A program made the translations under genes and the position numbers. A stretch of DNA of 64,000 bases from Bryobacteraceae bacterium (GTDB taxonomy: Bacteria; Acidobacteriota; Terriglobia; Bryobacterales; Bryobacteraceae), in contig JAIEMJ010000005.1 in the NCBI GenBank assembly GCA_019752335.1, positions 1 through 64,000 on the forward strand, read 5' to 3'. The notes beneath the pieces are model-generated. The model worked only from the letters and a program-made list of their open reading frames with translations, was not told where the DNA came from and did not search any database. This document shows, one piece after another, positions 53,597 to 62,051 of the stretch (the first letter of the stretch is position 1; every line of letters begins with the position of its first letter).

Positions 53597-53697
53597 CCCG
53601 CCGCGTGAGCGGCGGGGCACCGTGGCCGGTTTCCCGCGAAGACTCAGCAGGCGCGGCATAATTCGTGAAGCGCCCCGCCGCTTACGCGGCGGGCTAC
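53597..53697. repeat. Repeat element with two hairpins abutting the amidohydrolase stop
   Basis: Two hairpins, CCCGCCGC-GTGA-GCGGCGGG (53597-53616) and CCCGCCGC-TTAC-GCGGCGGG (53674-53693), flank a unit that begins GGCGGGGCACCGTGGCC and contains ATAATTCGTGAA. The second hairpin ends one base before the amidohydrolase stop codon (TAG, 53694-53696 on the minus strand). A degenerate copy of the same unit lies at 60707-60788. The gap 53488-53596 before it holds no recognised gene. Confidence 0.75.
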
Positions 53698-55406
53698 TTT
53701 ACTCGTGGGGCACTAGGACTCCGGTACACGACGCGCCCGTCGAGCACGGTGAGGACGGGCTCGATCTTGGCGATGTCGTCTTCGGGACAGGTGAGGTAGT
53801 CGCGGTCGAGCACGATCAGGTCTGCGAGCTTACCGGCTTCAATCGACCCCTTCACCTTCTCGCCAAACTGCCGGTGGGCGCCCCAGATGGTGTACATTCT
53901 GAGAGCCTCCTCGCGGCTGACGCGCTCCTCGGGGCACAGCGCTTGGCCGGTGGTCATCTTGCGAGTGACGCTGGTCCAGAGGCCGAGGAAGGGGTTATAC
54001 GGGTTGATGGCGCTGTTCTTGTCGTGGCCGATCATGTGGTCCGACCCGCCGGCGACGAGCAGGCCCGCGTTGAGGTACGAGCGGAGCGGGAAGAAGTAGC
54101 GCATGCCGGGGAGTTGGAAGACTTTCGTGAGGGCGGGGGCGTCGAAGTAGAGCCAGGCGGCTTGCACGTCTTCGAGCATCCCCAAGCGTTTGGCCAACGC
54201 AATGGACTCGGGATTCTGGAAGCTGCCATGAATCACGTGGGCGCGCGTCGGGGCGATGGGGAATTCTTTGTTGATGCGTTCGAGCGCGGCGAGGAAGCCG
54301 TCGATGGCGCCGCCGCCCTGGGCGTGGGCGGCGAGTTGCCAGCCGCGGGAGCGGGCTTCGCGGAGGAGCGTGTAGAGCTTGTCCGGCGCCGAGAAGAGTT
54401 GGCCGCGGTCGTCGGGGTTCGTCATCCCATAGAGCTGCTTACCGTAGCCGCCGTAGGGGGCGCGCTGGAAGGCGGTGCCGATGGTCATGCCGCCGTCCAT
54501 GTTGACCTTGTAGGCGGCGAAGCGGAGCCAGTCGTCGCCGGTGTTGGTGGTGAACTTGGCGGCGCGCACTTCGGCCAGGAGCTCTTCGAGCGGACGGTTG
54601 ATGTCGTGCCACCAGGTCATCGCGACGCGCACGGGCAGACGCTTCTCGCGATGAAGCTGCTGGTAGAGGGCGACCTCGTCATCCTCCGCGCCGCCTTCAC
54701 CGACGGACGTCAAACCCGCGCGGGCATAACGCGCCAGCATCTTTTCGAGGGCGGCAAGTTTTTGCGCGTCCGTGAAGGGGAGGGCCGGCTTCAGATGGCC
54801 CTTGAGCAAAATTGCGGCGTTGCGCAGGACGCCGTTGGGCTCGCCATCCGCACCCTTGACGATCTCGCCGCGCGGCGGATTGGGCGTGTCCCGCGTGATG
54901 CCGCACTCGCGCAGCGCGCGCGAGTTCAGCACGCGCACATAGGCGCCGATATCGAAGTGGACCGGATGATCCTGCACCAGATCGAGCAAGGCCTTGGTCG
55001 GCATGGCCTGCTCGGCGAGCCGCGTGGGGAAGGTCCGCGGGATCTCGATCCATTGCCCCTTGGGCAACGCGCGCTCCTGTTGGCGCAGATACTGGCGGAC
55101 GTCCTCGAAGGAGCGAATGCGCGGCAGGGGCGCGCGCTCCTCGCTGAGTCCGGCTTCGAGCGGATGGACGTGGCTATCGATGAGGCCGGGCAGCACCATC
55201 TTGCCAGCGAGGTCGATCACGGTGGTGCGCGGACCGCGTTCGGCCGCCAACAAAGCCTTCGTCGCGCCGGTGGCGACAATGCGGTTGCCCTTGATCGCGA
55301 CGGCTTCGGCAATCGAAAACCTGGCGTCGACGGTGACCACGCGGCCGTTGTAGAGCAGCAGGTCAGCATCGGCGCTGAGCGCGAGCAGGGCCAACAAAAG
55401 TTCCAT
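53694..55406 (-). CDS. YtcJ-like amidohydrolase, exported
   Basis: About 570 residues from ATG 55406 (the frame opens at 55463). A short hydrophobic N-terminus (MELLLALLALSADA) precedes LLLYNGRVVTVDARFSIAEAVAIKGNRIVATG, the composite-domain start of the YtcJ group. Metal motif HxH is in LPGLIDSHVHPLE; then NMDG region VNMDGGMTIG, AHAQGGGAIDGF, HVIHGSF and the Asp in VAGGSDHMIG. Family members hydrolyse exocyclic amides or related bonds. It is divergent from the Gfo/Idh gene, with 43 bases between, so promoters are shared or overlapping. Confidence 0.85.
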   Translation of the reverse strand: MELLLALLALSADADLLLYNGRVVTVDARFSIAEAVAIKGNRIVATGATKALLAAERGPRTTVIDLAGKMVLPGLIDSHVHPLEAGLSEERAPLPRIRSFEDVRQYLRQQERALPKGQWIEIPRTFPTRLAEQAMPTKALLDLVQDHPVHFDIGAYVRVLNSRALRECGITRDTPNPPRGEIVKGADGEPNGVLRNAAILLKGHLKPALPFTDAQKLAALEKMLARYARAGLTSVGEGGAEDDEVALYQQLHREKRLPVRVAMTWWHDINRPLEELLAEVRAAKFTTNTGDDWLRFAAYKVNMDGGMTIGTAFQRAPYGGYGKQLYGMTNPDDRGQLFSAPDKLYTLLREARSRGWQLAAHAQGGGAIDGFLAALERINKEFPIAPTRAHVIHGSFQNPESIALAKRLGMLEDVQAAWLYFDAPALTKVFQLPGMRYFFPLRSYLNAGLLVAGGSDHMIGHDKNSAINPYNPFLGLWTSVTRKMTTGQALCPEERVSREEALRMYTIWGAHRQFGEKVKGSIEAGKLADLIVLDRDYLTCPEDDIAKIEPVLTVLDGRVVYRSPSAPRVK

Positions 55407-55449
55407 GACGGATGATCTTAGCAGGAGAGTGGCATACACTTGTCGGAGT

Positions 55450-56775
55450 ATGCTGCGTCGCACTTTTCTTCCCGCTACCTTGGCCGGTATGGCTTATGCC
55501 CAGGAGAAGCCCAAGCGCGTCGGCCTGATTGGCTGCGGCTGGTACGGCAAGGCCGACCTGCTGCGCCTGATCCAGGTTTCGCCCGTGGAGGTGACGTCGC
55601 TCTGCGACGTCGACACGAAGATGCTGGCCGGGGCGGCCGATATCGTGGCCGAACGGCAGCTCTCGAAGAAGAAGCCGGCCACGTTCTCCGACTACCGCAA
55701 GATGCTGGCGGCTGGGAACCTGGACCTGGTGCTGATCGGCACACCGGACCATTGGCACGCGCTGCCGATGATTGAGGCTTGTAAGGCCGGGCTCGATATT
55801 TACGTCCAGAAGCCCATCGGCGTCGATGTAGTGGAAGGCGAAGCGATGCTGGCCGCGGCGCGCAAGTACCAGCGCGTGGTGCAGGTGGGCACGCAGCGCC
55901 GCTCCACGCCGCACCTGATCGAAGCACGCGACCGCATTGTGCGCGAGGGGAAGCTGGGCAAGGTCGGCGTGGTGGAGATCTACTGCTACTACCATATGCG
56001 CGCGAAGGCGAATCCTCCGGATAGCGCGCCACCCGCGAACCTCGACTACGAATTCTGGACGGGCCCCGCGCCGATGCGCCCCTACAACTCGCTGGTGCAC
56101 CCGCGCAGTTGGCGGGCCTTCATGGAGTACGGCAACGGCATCGTGGGCGACATGTGCGTCCACATGCTGGACATGACGCGCTGGATGCTCGACCTGGGCT
56201 GGCCGAAGAGCGTCTCTTCCACCGGGGGCATCCTGGTAGACAAGGCGAGCAAGGCCAACATCACCGACACGCAGACGGCCACGTTCGACTACGGCGACCT
56301 GAAAGTGATCTGGCAGCATCGCAGCTACGGGTCGCCGGCGGACCCGAATTACCCCTGGGGCGCCACCTTCTACGGCGACAAGGCGACCCTGAAGGCAAGC
56401 GTGATGGGCTACGACTATCTGCCGCTCGACAAGGGTACGCCGCCCGTTCACAAAGACGTCACCTACGAGCTGGACCAGTACCCGGAGGACCGCACGGAGA
56501 AGGATTTGGAGCGCCACGTCGCCCCGGCGATTCGGGGCCACATGCGTGATTTGCTCAACAACATCGCGACGCGCGGGCGTCCCGTAGCCGACATCGAACA
56601 GGGGCACATCTCGACGACGAGCTGTATTCTGGCTAACATATCTCAGCAGTTGAACGGCCGGACCTTAGTGTGGGATCCTGCCTCACAGCAGATCGCCGGG
56701 GACCCCGCAGCCAACCGTTTGCTACGCCGTCCGTACCGGGCCCCCTGGGTACACCCGGATCCGAAGAAGGTGTAA
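55450..56775 (+). CDS. Exported Gfo/Idh/MocA-family oxidoreductase
   Basis: A 441-residue protein from ATG 55450 (GGAG just upstream) with an export-type N-terminus (MLRRTFLPATLAGMAYAQ) and a Rossmann domain (RVGLIGCGWYGKADLLRL). The catalytic-type Lys is in VQKPIGVDV. The remaining motifs are VQVGTQRRSTPHLIEA, GDMCVHMLDMTRWMLDLG and a C-terminal part rich in aromatic residues (ATFYGDKATLKASVMGYDYLP). Members of this subgroup in Acidobacteriota and Planctomycetes act on glycosides or sugar derivatives; the substrate here is unknown. Confidence 0.88.
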   Translation: MLRRTFLPATLAGMAYAQEKPKRVGLIGCGWYGKADLLRLIQVSPVEVTSLCDVDTKMLAGAADIVAERQLSKKKPATFSDYRKMLAAGNLDLVLIGTPDHWHALPMIEACKAGLDIYVQKPIGVDVVEGEAMLAAARKYQRVVQVGTQRRSTPHLIEARDRIVREGKLGKVGVVEIYCYYHMRAKANPPDSAPPANLDYEFWTGPAPMRPYNSLVHPRSWRAFMEYGNGIVGDMCVHMLDMTRWMLDLGWPKSVSSTGGILVDKASKANITDTQTATFDYGDLKVIWQHRSYGSPADPNYPWGATFYGDKATLKASVMGYDYLPLDKGTPPVHKDVTYELDQYPEDRTEKDLERHVAPAIRGHMRDLLNNIATRGRPVADIEQGHISTTSCILANISQQLNGRTLVWDPASQQIAGDPAANRLLRRPYRAPWVHPDPKKV

Positions 56776-56857
56776 GTCATTGATAAAACTAGCCTCCAGG
56801 AATTCACCCGTGGCTCCTGACCGTCAAAGATTGAGCTACCTTAATCACTTAGCTAGG

Positions 56858-56886
56858 TTCGATCCGTGCGGCATTTAGTGTAAAAT
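56858..56886 (+). promoter_or_regulatory. Possible hfq promoter
   Basis: A TAAAAT -10 box (56881-56886) sits 17 bases after a poor -35 match (TTCGAT, 56858-56863), 18 bases before the hfq start. The gap 56776-56904 is AT-richer than its surroundings, as expected for a promoter region. Confidence 0.35.
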
Positions 56887-56904
56887 AATGAGGACCTTGG
56901 ATTT

Positions 56905-57252
56905 ATGTCACCGCCACAAAACGGGATCTCCCCCATGGAAAAGCAAGTACAACTACAACAAAATATTCAAGAAGCTTTTCTCAACAACGCGCGGAAAGAG
57001 AAGATCTACCTCACCATCTATTTGATGAGCGGTGTGAAGCTCTCCGGGCGGATTAAGAGTTTCGACAAGTACTCCGTGATTCTGGAAGCCAACAATCAGG
57101 AGCAACTGATCTTCAAGCACGCCATCTCTACCGTGGTGGTCTCCCGGAACACGATGCACACTCCGATGCACGCGGCCGCCGCCCAGGGCAATCACGCCGG
57201 TGGACATCCGGCGCCCGGCTCACCGCCACCGGTGGAAGCCGGAGAACGCTAA
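56905..57252 (+). CDS. hfq: RNA chaperone Hfq
   Basis: A 115-residue protein. The Sm core is complete: [61 protein letters not shown], with the Sm2 motif FKHAIST (YKHAIST in enterobacteria). Hfq forms hexameric rings that pair small RNAs with mRNAs. A His/Gly/Pro-rich C-terminal tail follows (about 80-115). ATG 56905 is taken as start; the internal ATG at 56935 is possible. hflX follows at once. Confidence 0.95.
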   Translation: MSPPQNGISPMEKQVQLQQNIQEAFLNNARKEKIYLTIYLMSGVKLSGRIKSFDKYSVILEANNQEQLIFKHAISTVVVSRNTMHTPMHAAAAQGNHAGGHPAPGSPPPVEAGER

Positions 57253-57257
57253 CCCCC

Positions 57258-58583
57258 CTGCCGCCACGACCCGCCACTGAAACCGCGATCCTGATCGGGC
57301 TGCACGTCAAGCGACGTCCGGCTCCCGCGCACGACACGGACCTCGAAACCACGCCCGAAGAGTCCTTGGATGAGCTCGCCGTGCTGGCGGAGAGCGCGGG
57401 GGCGACCGTCGCTGATCGTCTTCTGCAGTCGCGTGGCTCCGCGGACTCCGCTACGCAGATCGGCTCCGGTAAGGTGACTGAAGCGCAGGCGCTCATCGCC
57501 ATGCATGAAGCCCAAACCGTCATCTTCGACGGCGACCTCTCCCCTTCCCAACAGCGCAACCTGGAGACGCTGCTCGCGTGCAAGGTCATCGACCGCACGC
57601 AACTCATCCTCGACATCTTCGCGAGCCGCGCCCGGACGCGCGAAGGCCAGTTACAGGTAGAGCTCGCGCAACTGAACTACATGCTGCCGCGGCTCTCGGG
57701 TCAAGGCATTGCGCTGTCGCGCCTGGGCGGTGGGATCGGCGCGCGCGGCCCCGGTGAAACGAAGCTCGAAACGGACCGGCGCCGCATCGGCCACCGGATC
57801 GCGAAGATCAAACGCGACATTGCGCAGGTCCGCGCGGGCCGCGCCATTCAGCGGCGGCAGCGGCAGAGCGTCCCGCTGGCCACGATCTCGCTGGTGGGCT
57901 ATACGAACGCGGGCAAGAGCACGCTCTTTAACCGCCTCACCACGGCGTCCGTCGAAGCCGACGCCCGCATGTTCGCGACGCTGGACCCGACGGTGCGGCA
58001 CCTGCTGCTGCCTTCGAAGCGCAAGGTGCTTCTTTCGGATACGGTGGGCTTCATTCGCGGCTTGCCTACGACGCTGGTGGATGCCTTCCGCGCGACGCTG
58101 GAAGAAGTGGTGGAGGCGCGCCTGCTGCTCCACGTGGTGGACGCTTCATCACCCCACGCACCGCTGCTGGCGTCGCACGTGCTGAAGGTGCTCGAAGAGA
58201 TCGACGCGGCCAAGACGCCCCAGTTGCTGGTGCTGAACAAGATTGACCGTCTCCCCGATGGCTTGGCCGATGTGGCCAGCATCGCGCGCCGGGTGCTGGG
58301 CGATGCCCGGGCCGAGGAGAGTCCCGCGGCGGTGGCGGTCTCTTCGCTCACTGGCGAAGGCTTCGACCAGTTGCGGCTGAGGATTGACCAGTTGCTGTCG
58401 CTCGACCCGGTGGAGCCCGCCACGTTCCGCATCGCCGCCGCCGAAGGCGCGGCGCTGCACTTGTTGCATGAGCGGGCTAAGGTGGTCTCCAGCCGCTACG
58501 ACGGCACCGACGTCGTCCTGGAGGTGGAAGCCCCGGAGAGCGTCCGGCGGCAGTTGGCCGAGTATCTGGAACATCAGTCCTGA
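57258..58583 (+). CDS. hflX: HflX ribosome-splitting GTPase, start codon unclear
   Basis: HflX binds ribosomes, splits stalled 70S particles and is a heat-stress factor. ATG/GTG/TTG codons appear only from TTG 57366, but the upstream in-frame sequence (ETAILIGLHVKR...EESLDELAVL) already matches the HflX N-terminal domain, so I extend to CTG 57258, the first candidate, six bases after the hfq stop, with GGAG at 57241-57244. Motifs: IGSGKVTEAQ, IDRTQLILDIF, GPGETKLETDRR, the G1 loop GYTNAGKSTLFN, DTVGFIRG, and NKID in LVLNKIDRL. The hfq-hflX order is conserved in many bacteria. Confidence 0.85.
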   Translation: MPPRPATETAILIGLHVKRRPAPAHDTDLETTPEESLDELAVLAESAGATVADRLLQSRGSADSATQIGSGKVTEAQALIAMHEAQTVIFDGDLSPSQQRNLETLLACKVIDRTQLILDIFASRARTREGQLQVELAQLNYMLPRLSGQGIALSRLGGGIGARGPGETKLETDRRRIGHRIAKIKRDIAQVRAGRAIQRRQRQSVPLATISLVGYTNAGKSTLFNRLTTASVEADARMFATLDPTVRHLLLPSKRKVLLSDTVGFIRGLPTTLVDAFRATLEEVVEARLLLHVVDASSPHAPLLASHVLKVLEEIDAAKTPQLLVLNKIDRLPDGLADVASIARRVLGDARAEESPAAVAVSSLTGEGFDQLRLRIDQLLSLDPVEPATFRIAAAEGAALHLLHERAKVVSSRYDGTDVVLEVEAPESVRRQLAEYLEHQS

Positions 58584-58659
58584 AGCCACCTTTCGGCGTG
58601 ATCCATGCCGGCACCGGCGAAAGACAAGTACAATTCAGCCTGAAGCTCTTGTTCTAACT

Positions 58660-60486
58660 ATGCAACGACGCGATCTTCTTCTACTGCCTTCTCTCGCCTT
58701 CGCGCAGGACCCGCGCGAGATTACTACCGGTTCGGTGATCCCGGACGAGTTCTACGCCGACCAGCCCTACGTCGTCAAGACCGACGATGGCGCGTGGCTT
58801 TGCGTGATCACCACCGGACCTGGCCACGAAGGCGACGGTGGCCAGCATGTGATCAGCCTGCGCAGCCTGGACCGCGGCAAGACTTGGGAAAAGCCCGTCG
58901 ACGTCGAGCCCGCCACCGGCCCCGAAGCCTCTTACGCCGTCCTCCTCAAGGTCCCGAGTGGCCGCGTGTACGTCTTCTACAACCACAATACGGACCGCGT
59001 GAAAGAGGTGATTGCCGACAATCCGCCCTACGCCACGGGCTTCAACCGCCGCGTCGACAGCCTGGGCCACTTCGTCTGCAAGTACAGCGACGATCACGGC
59101 CGCACCTGGTCCGTGCAACGGTATGAAATTCCGCAACGCGACTTCGCCATTGACCGGAAGAATCCCTACGGCGGTAAGCTCAAGTTCTTCTGGACGGTCG
59201 GCCGGGCGTTCTCTCACCAAGGCGCGGGCTACGTGCCGCTGCACAAGGTGGGCGGCTTCGGCGAAGGCTTCTTTACTTCAAGCGAAGGGGTGCTGCTACG
59301 GAGCGCCAACATCCTCACCGAGCGCGACCCCGCCAAGCTTACCTGGGAGACGCTGCCCGAAGGCGACGTCGGCATTCGCACGCCTGCGGGGGGAGGGCCA
59401 GTCGCCGAGGAGCAGTCCTTCTCGATCCTCAGCGACGACTCCCTCTTCTGCGTCTACCGCACGATCGACGGCCATTCGGCGTGTACCTACAGTCGCAACG
59501 GCGGACGCTCCTGGGAAGCGCCGCAGTACATGCGTTTCGCGAGCGGACGCCTGATGAAGCACCCCCGCGCGGCGACCTTCGCCTGGCGCTGCGAGAACGG
59601 CCGCTTCCTGTACTGGTTCCACAACCACGGTGGCCGCTTTATCCGGGAGCATCCACGGCGGCGCACCATCGCTTACGAGGACCGCAATCCCGTCTGGGTC
59701 TGTGGCGGCACGGAAGTCGACGGGCCCACCGGCAAACGGCTGACCTGGTCAGAGCCCGAAGTCCTGCTCTACGACGACGACTCCATGATTCGCATGAGCT
59801 ACCCGGACCTGATCGAAGAGGGCGGCGAATACTACATCACGGAAACGCAGAAGGACGTGGCGCGAGTTCACCGGCTCGACAAGACGCTACTCGCGGGCCT
59901 ATGGAATCAGGCAAGCGCGAAGGGCGTCCCGCAAGCCGGCCTGCTTCTGCGGGTTCCCCGCGGGACTCTATCGGCGACGGCGCCCGAGTTTCCCATCTTT
60001 ACCAAACGTTCCCGCCGTTCGGACTATGGCCTGGAGCACACGCGGGCCGGCGTAACGCTGGACCTCTTCCTCGCACTGCCCGACCTGGCGGCTGGCCAAA
60101 CGCTGCTCGACAATCGCGACGAGCAAGGCAAGGGAATCCACTTGGCCACAGGCCCCAGCGGCACGCTCGTGATCGAACTCAGTGACGGCCGCGCCCGCTC
60201 GCGCTGGTCCTCTGACCGCAATGCGCTCTCGGCGGGCAAACTGCACCACGCGGCGATCATCATCGACGGCGGTCCGCACATCATTTCCTTCGTGGTGGAT
60301 GGCCTATTCCAGGACGGCGGCGACGAGCGCCAATTCGGTTGGGGCCGTTACCATCCGCAAACCCAATCGCTGAACGGAGCGCCCAAGCTGCGGCTCTCCC
60401 CCCATCTCCGCCGCACTCTCCTCTACGGCCGCGCGCTACGGACGTCAGAAGCCATCGCGTCCTTCCGTGCCGGCCCGGAAGCTTAG
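58660..60486 (+). CDS. Secreted sialidase-like BNR-repeat protein
   Basis: A 608-residue protein from ATG 58660 (MQRRDLLLLPSLAFAQDP), with an export-type N-terminus. Asp-box (BNR) repeats are present: SLDRGKTWEKP, SDDHGRTWSV and SRNGGRSWEAP, each with the S/T-x-D/N-x-G-x-T/S-W pattern of sialidase-type six-bladed propellers. The C-terminal 130 residues (GVTLDLFLALPDLAAGQTLLDNRD ... LHHAAIIIDGGPHIISFVVDG) resemble a LamG-type jelly roll. It is likely an exo-glycosidase or glycan-binding protein; the catalytic Tyr/Arg triad was not confirmed. The frame opens at 58384 but overlaps hflX. Confidence 0.8.
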   Translation: MQRRDLLLLPSLAFAQDPREITTGSVIPDEFYADQPYVVKTDDGAWLCVITTGPGHEGDGGQHVISLRSLDRGKTWEKPVDVEPATGPEASYAVLLKVPSGRVYVFYNHNTDRVKEVIADNPPYATGFNRRVDSLGHFVCKYSDDHGRTWSVQRYEIPQRDFAIDRKNPYGGKLKFFWTVGRAFSHQGAGYVPLHKVGGFGEGFFTSSEGVLLRSANILTERDPAKLTWETLPEGDVGIRTPAGGGPVAEEQSFSILSDDSLFCVYRTIDGHSACTYSRNGGRSWEAPQYMRFASGRLMKHPRAATFAWRCENGRFLYWFHNHGGRFIREHPRRRTIAYEDRNPVWVCGGTEVDGPTGKRLTWSEPEVLLYDDDSMIRMSYPDLIEEGGEYYITETQKDVARVHRLDKTLLAGLWNQASAKGVPQAGLLLRVPRGTLSATAPEFPIFTKRSRRSDYGLEHTRAGVTLDLFLALPDLAAGQTLLDNRDEQGKGIHLATGPSGTLVIELSDGRARSRWSSDRNALSAGKLHHAAIIIDGGPHIISFVVDGLFQDGGDERQFGWGRYHPQTQSLNGAPKLRLSPHLRRTLLYGRALRTSEAIASFRAGPEA

Positions 60487-60500
60487 CCCACCTGGTCAGG

Positions 60501-60699
60501 AGCTCAGAAAAAATCGGCAGACGTGCCCACAACGAACCCTGACCGTAAGGGAGGGGATGTTTGACCTGCGGGCATATTCCTGCATGTATTCAATTTTATT
60601 GGACTTGTTGACCGATGAGGCTCGCGGGGCCATCCCCTCCCTTACGGTCGGGGTTCGTTAAAAGGTCCAGGGCCGCAGGCAGCACATTTTTTCTGAGCT
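60501..60699. repeat. Nested inverted repeats (outer 14 bp, inner 29 bp)
   Basis: The outer arms AGCTCAGAAAAAAT (60501-60514) and its perfect complement (60686-60699) enclose an inner inverted repeat of 29 bp (60531-60559 and 60631-60659, one mismatch) around a 71-base AT-rich loop. The inner arms are nearly the same as those of the 44507-44594 element. The 299-base gap between the sialidase-like gene and the SelA-like gene contains this and the following repeat copy and no gene. Confidence 0.8.
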
Positions 60700-60706
60700 T
60701 CTCATA

Positions 60707-60788
60707 GGTGGGGCACAGTGGCCGCCGGGAAACCTCAGCAAAAGCGGTACAATTCGTGAACGTTGCCCTGCCGCTGTCGCGCGGGCTA
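60707..60788. repeat. Degenerate second copy of the 53.6 kb repeat
   Basis: This shares GGYGGGGCACMGTGGCC, CTCAGCA, GCGGYAYAATTCGTGAA and a terminal GCGGGCTA with the unit at 53611-53697. In both, the closing CTA is the complement of a TAG stop codon of a minus-strand gene. The hairpin arms are less well kept here. Confidence 0.7.
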
Positions 60789-61994
60789 GGCTAACGCTGA
60801 CTTGAGGACTTCGCGTAAGCGCCGGGCGACCACGGTGGCTTCGCCGGGCTGGAGCATCCACACTCCGACGACGGCCTTGTCCTGGTCCGTCGACGGGTTC
60901 AGTTCGATGGCGGGTTCGCCGTCGGCCAGTTGCTGCTTAAGGGCCAGCGGCGAGAGCTTAATCTTGGCCTGGTCCCACTGAATGTGAAGATGGGGCACGT
61001 GGTTGGCGATGGGCGGCACGTCGATTTTGGTGGTGACGCTGGGCAGGGACGCGACGGCGTCGCCGATCAGCTTGGCCTGCCGCTCCCAGTCCTTGTACTG
61101 TGCGACATGGTCGCGCTTGAGGTAGGCCTCGAGCGCCACCATCATGCTGACGAGTTCCTCTTTGTTCACCTTCATGCCGCGGGCGATGGAGTCGCTGTTG
61201 GGCGAAGTGTTCAGGCGCGCGGCTTCGATCAGGTCGCGGCGGCCGAGCAGGACGCCGGCGCTTTGCGGACCGCAGATGCCCTTGCCGCCCGAGAAGGTGA
61301 CCAGGTCGTAGCCGGTCTTCGGGTAGTTGAAGAGATTCTCGACCGGGGGCACGTCGGCGGAGCAGTCGGCGAAGGTGGGAATGCGGTGCTTCTTGCCTAA
61401 GGCGACCCACTCCGGGCCCTGAATCTGACCATCGGGCGAGAGGTAGTTGGCGAAGAACATCATGGCCGTTTTGCTGCTGACGGCGCGGTCGACGTCGGCG
61501 GCGGTTTCCACCTCCACCATGCGAATGCCCGTGGTCCGAGCGGCATGGTCATAGCCGTTGCGGTGAGCCTTCTGGATGATGACTTCGCTCTTGAGCCCGG
61601 TGAGGTCAGGGATTTGGCGGATAGCTTTCTGGTCCTTGCCCGTAAGACAGGCGGCGGTACCGCAGGTGATGGCGCCGGCGGCGCCACTCGTCACCATGGC
61701 GGCCTCTACCTTGAGCATTTCGGCGATCCTGGCGCCGACGGCGTCGTGCAGTTTGCCCAGGTGGACAAACTTTTTCGAGCAGGCCTCGTAGGCGGCGACG
61801 CATTCGGGCGCCATCAGCGAGGAGGTGAGCGCCGTGTAGGTGCCGGCGGCGTTGATGAAGGGCTTCACGCCGAGTTCGGCGAAGAAGTCGCGCTTGGCGG
61901 CCTGCGCCGCCTTACCGGCGGCGTAGGTGCTAAAGACACCGCCCAGGAGCGGCATGGCGGAGAGGCTTTGGATAAAGCTGCGTCGATGTGACAT
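60786..61994 (-). CDS. Exported SelA-like PLP-dependent protein
   Basis: A 402-residue protein of the SelA/DgaE-like PLP fold with an export-type N-terminus (MSHRRSFIQSLSAMPLLGGVFS) containing an RR pair. Motifs: FINAAGTYTALTSS, VTSGAAGAITCGTAACLTG, FADCSADVPPVENLF (PLP-contacting Asp in SelA) and VTFSGGKGICGPQSAGVLLG, where the Lys of SGGKG is the PLP lysine candidate. Family members include selenocysteine synthase and D-glucosaminate-6-phosphate ammonia-lyase. A periplasmic location would be unusual. It is 57 bases downstream of the TonB-dependent receptor gene on the same strand, suggesting uptake and processing of one ligand. Confidence 0.8.
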   Translation of the reverse strand: MSHRRSFIQSLSAMPLLGGVFSTYAAGKAAQAAKRDFFAELGVKPFINAAGTYTALTSSLMAPECVAAYEACSKKFVHLGKLHDAVGARIAEMLKVEAAMVTSGAAGAITCGTAACLTGKDQKAIRQIPDLTGLKSEVIIQKAHRNGYDHAARTTGIRMVEVETAADVDRAVSSKTAMMFFANYLSPDGQIQGPEWVALGKKHRIPTFADCSADVPPVENLFNYPKTGYDLVTFSGGKGICGPQSAGVLLGRRDLIEAARLNTSPNSDSIARGMKVNKEELVSMMVALEAYLKRDHVAQYKDWERQAKLIGDAVASLPSVTTKIDVPPIANHVPHLHIQWDQAKIKLSPLALKQQLADGEPAIELNPSTDQDKAVVGVWMLQPGEATVVARRLREVLKSALA

Positions 61995-62019
61995 GTTTTG
62001 CTCCAGACGAGGAGGGCTT

Positions 62020-62041
62020 GGACCGGCCGGGAGGCCGGTCC
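62020..62041. repeat. GGACCGGCC palindromic repeat after the TonB receptor
   Basis: Arms GGACCGGCC and GGCCGGTCC enclose GGGA, followed by TAC, as in the hairpins at 33890-33910 and (minus strand) 33971-33992. It is 10 bases past the receptor stop on the minus strand and may act as a terminator or attenuate the downstream SelA-like gene. Confidence 0.7.
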
Positions 62042-62051
62042 TACGCGTTGT

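Noticed and set aside
53520-55415. An open frame of over 600 codons on the plus strand
   Set aside because: Antisense to the amidohydrolase, Glu/Gly/Val-rich without motifs, and it also runs through the palindromic repeat.
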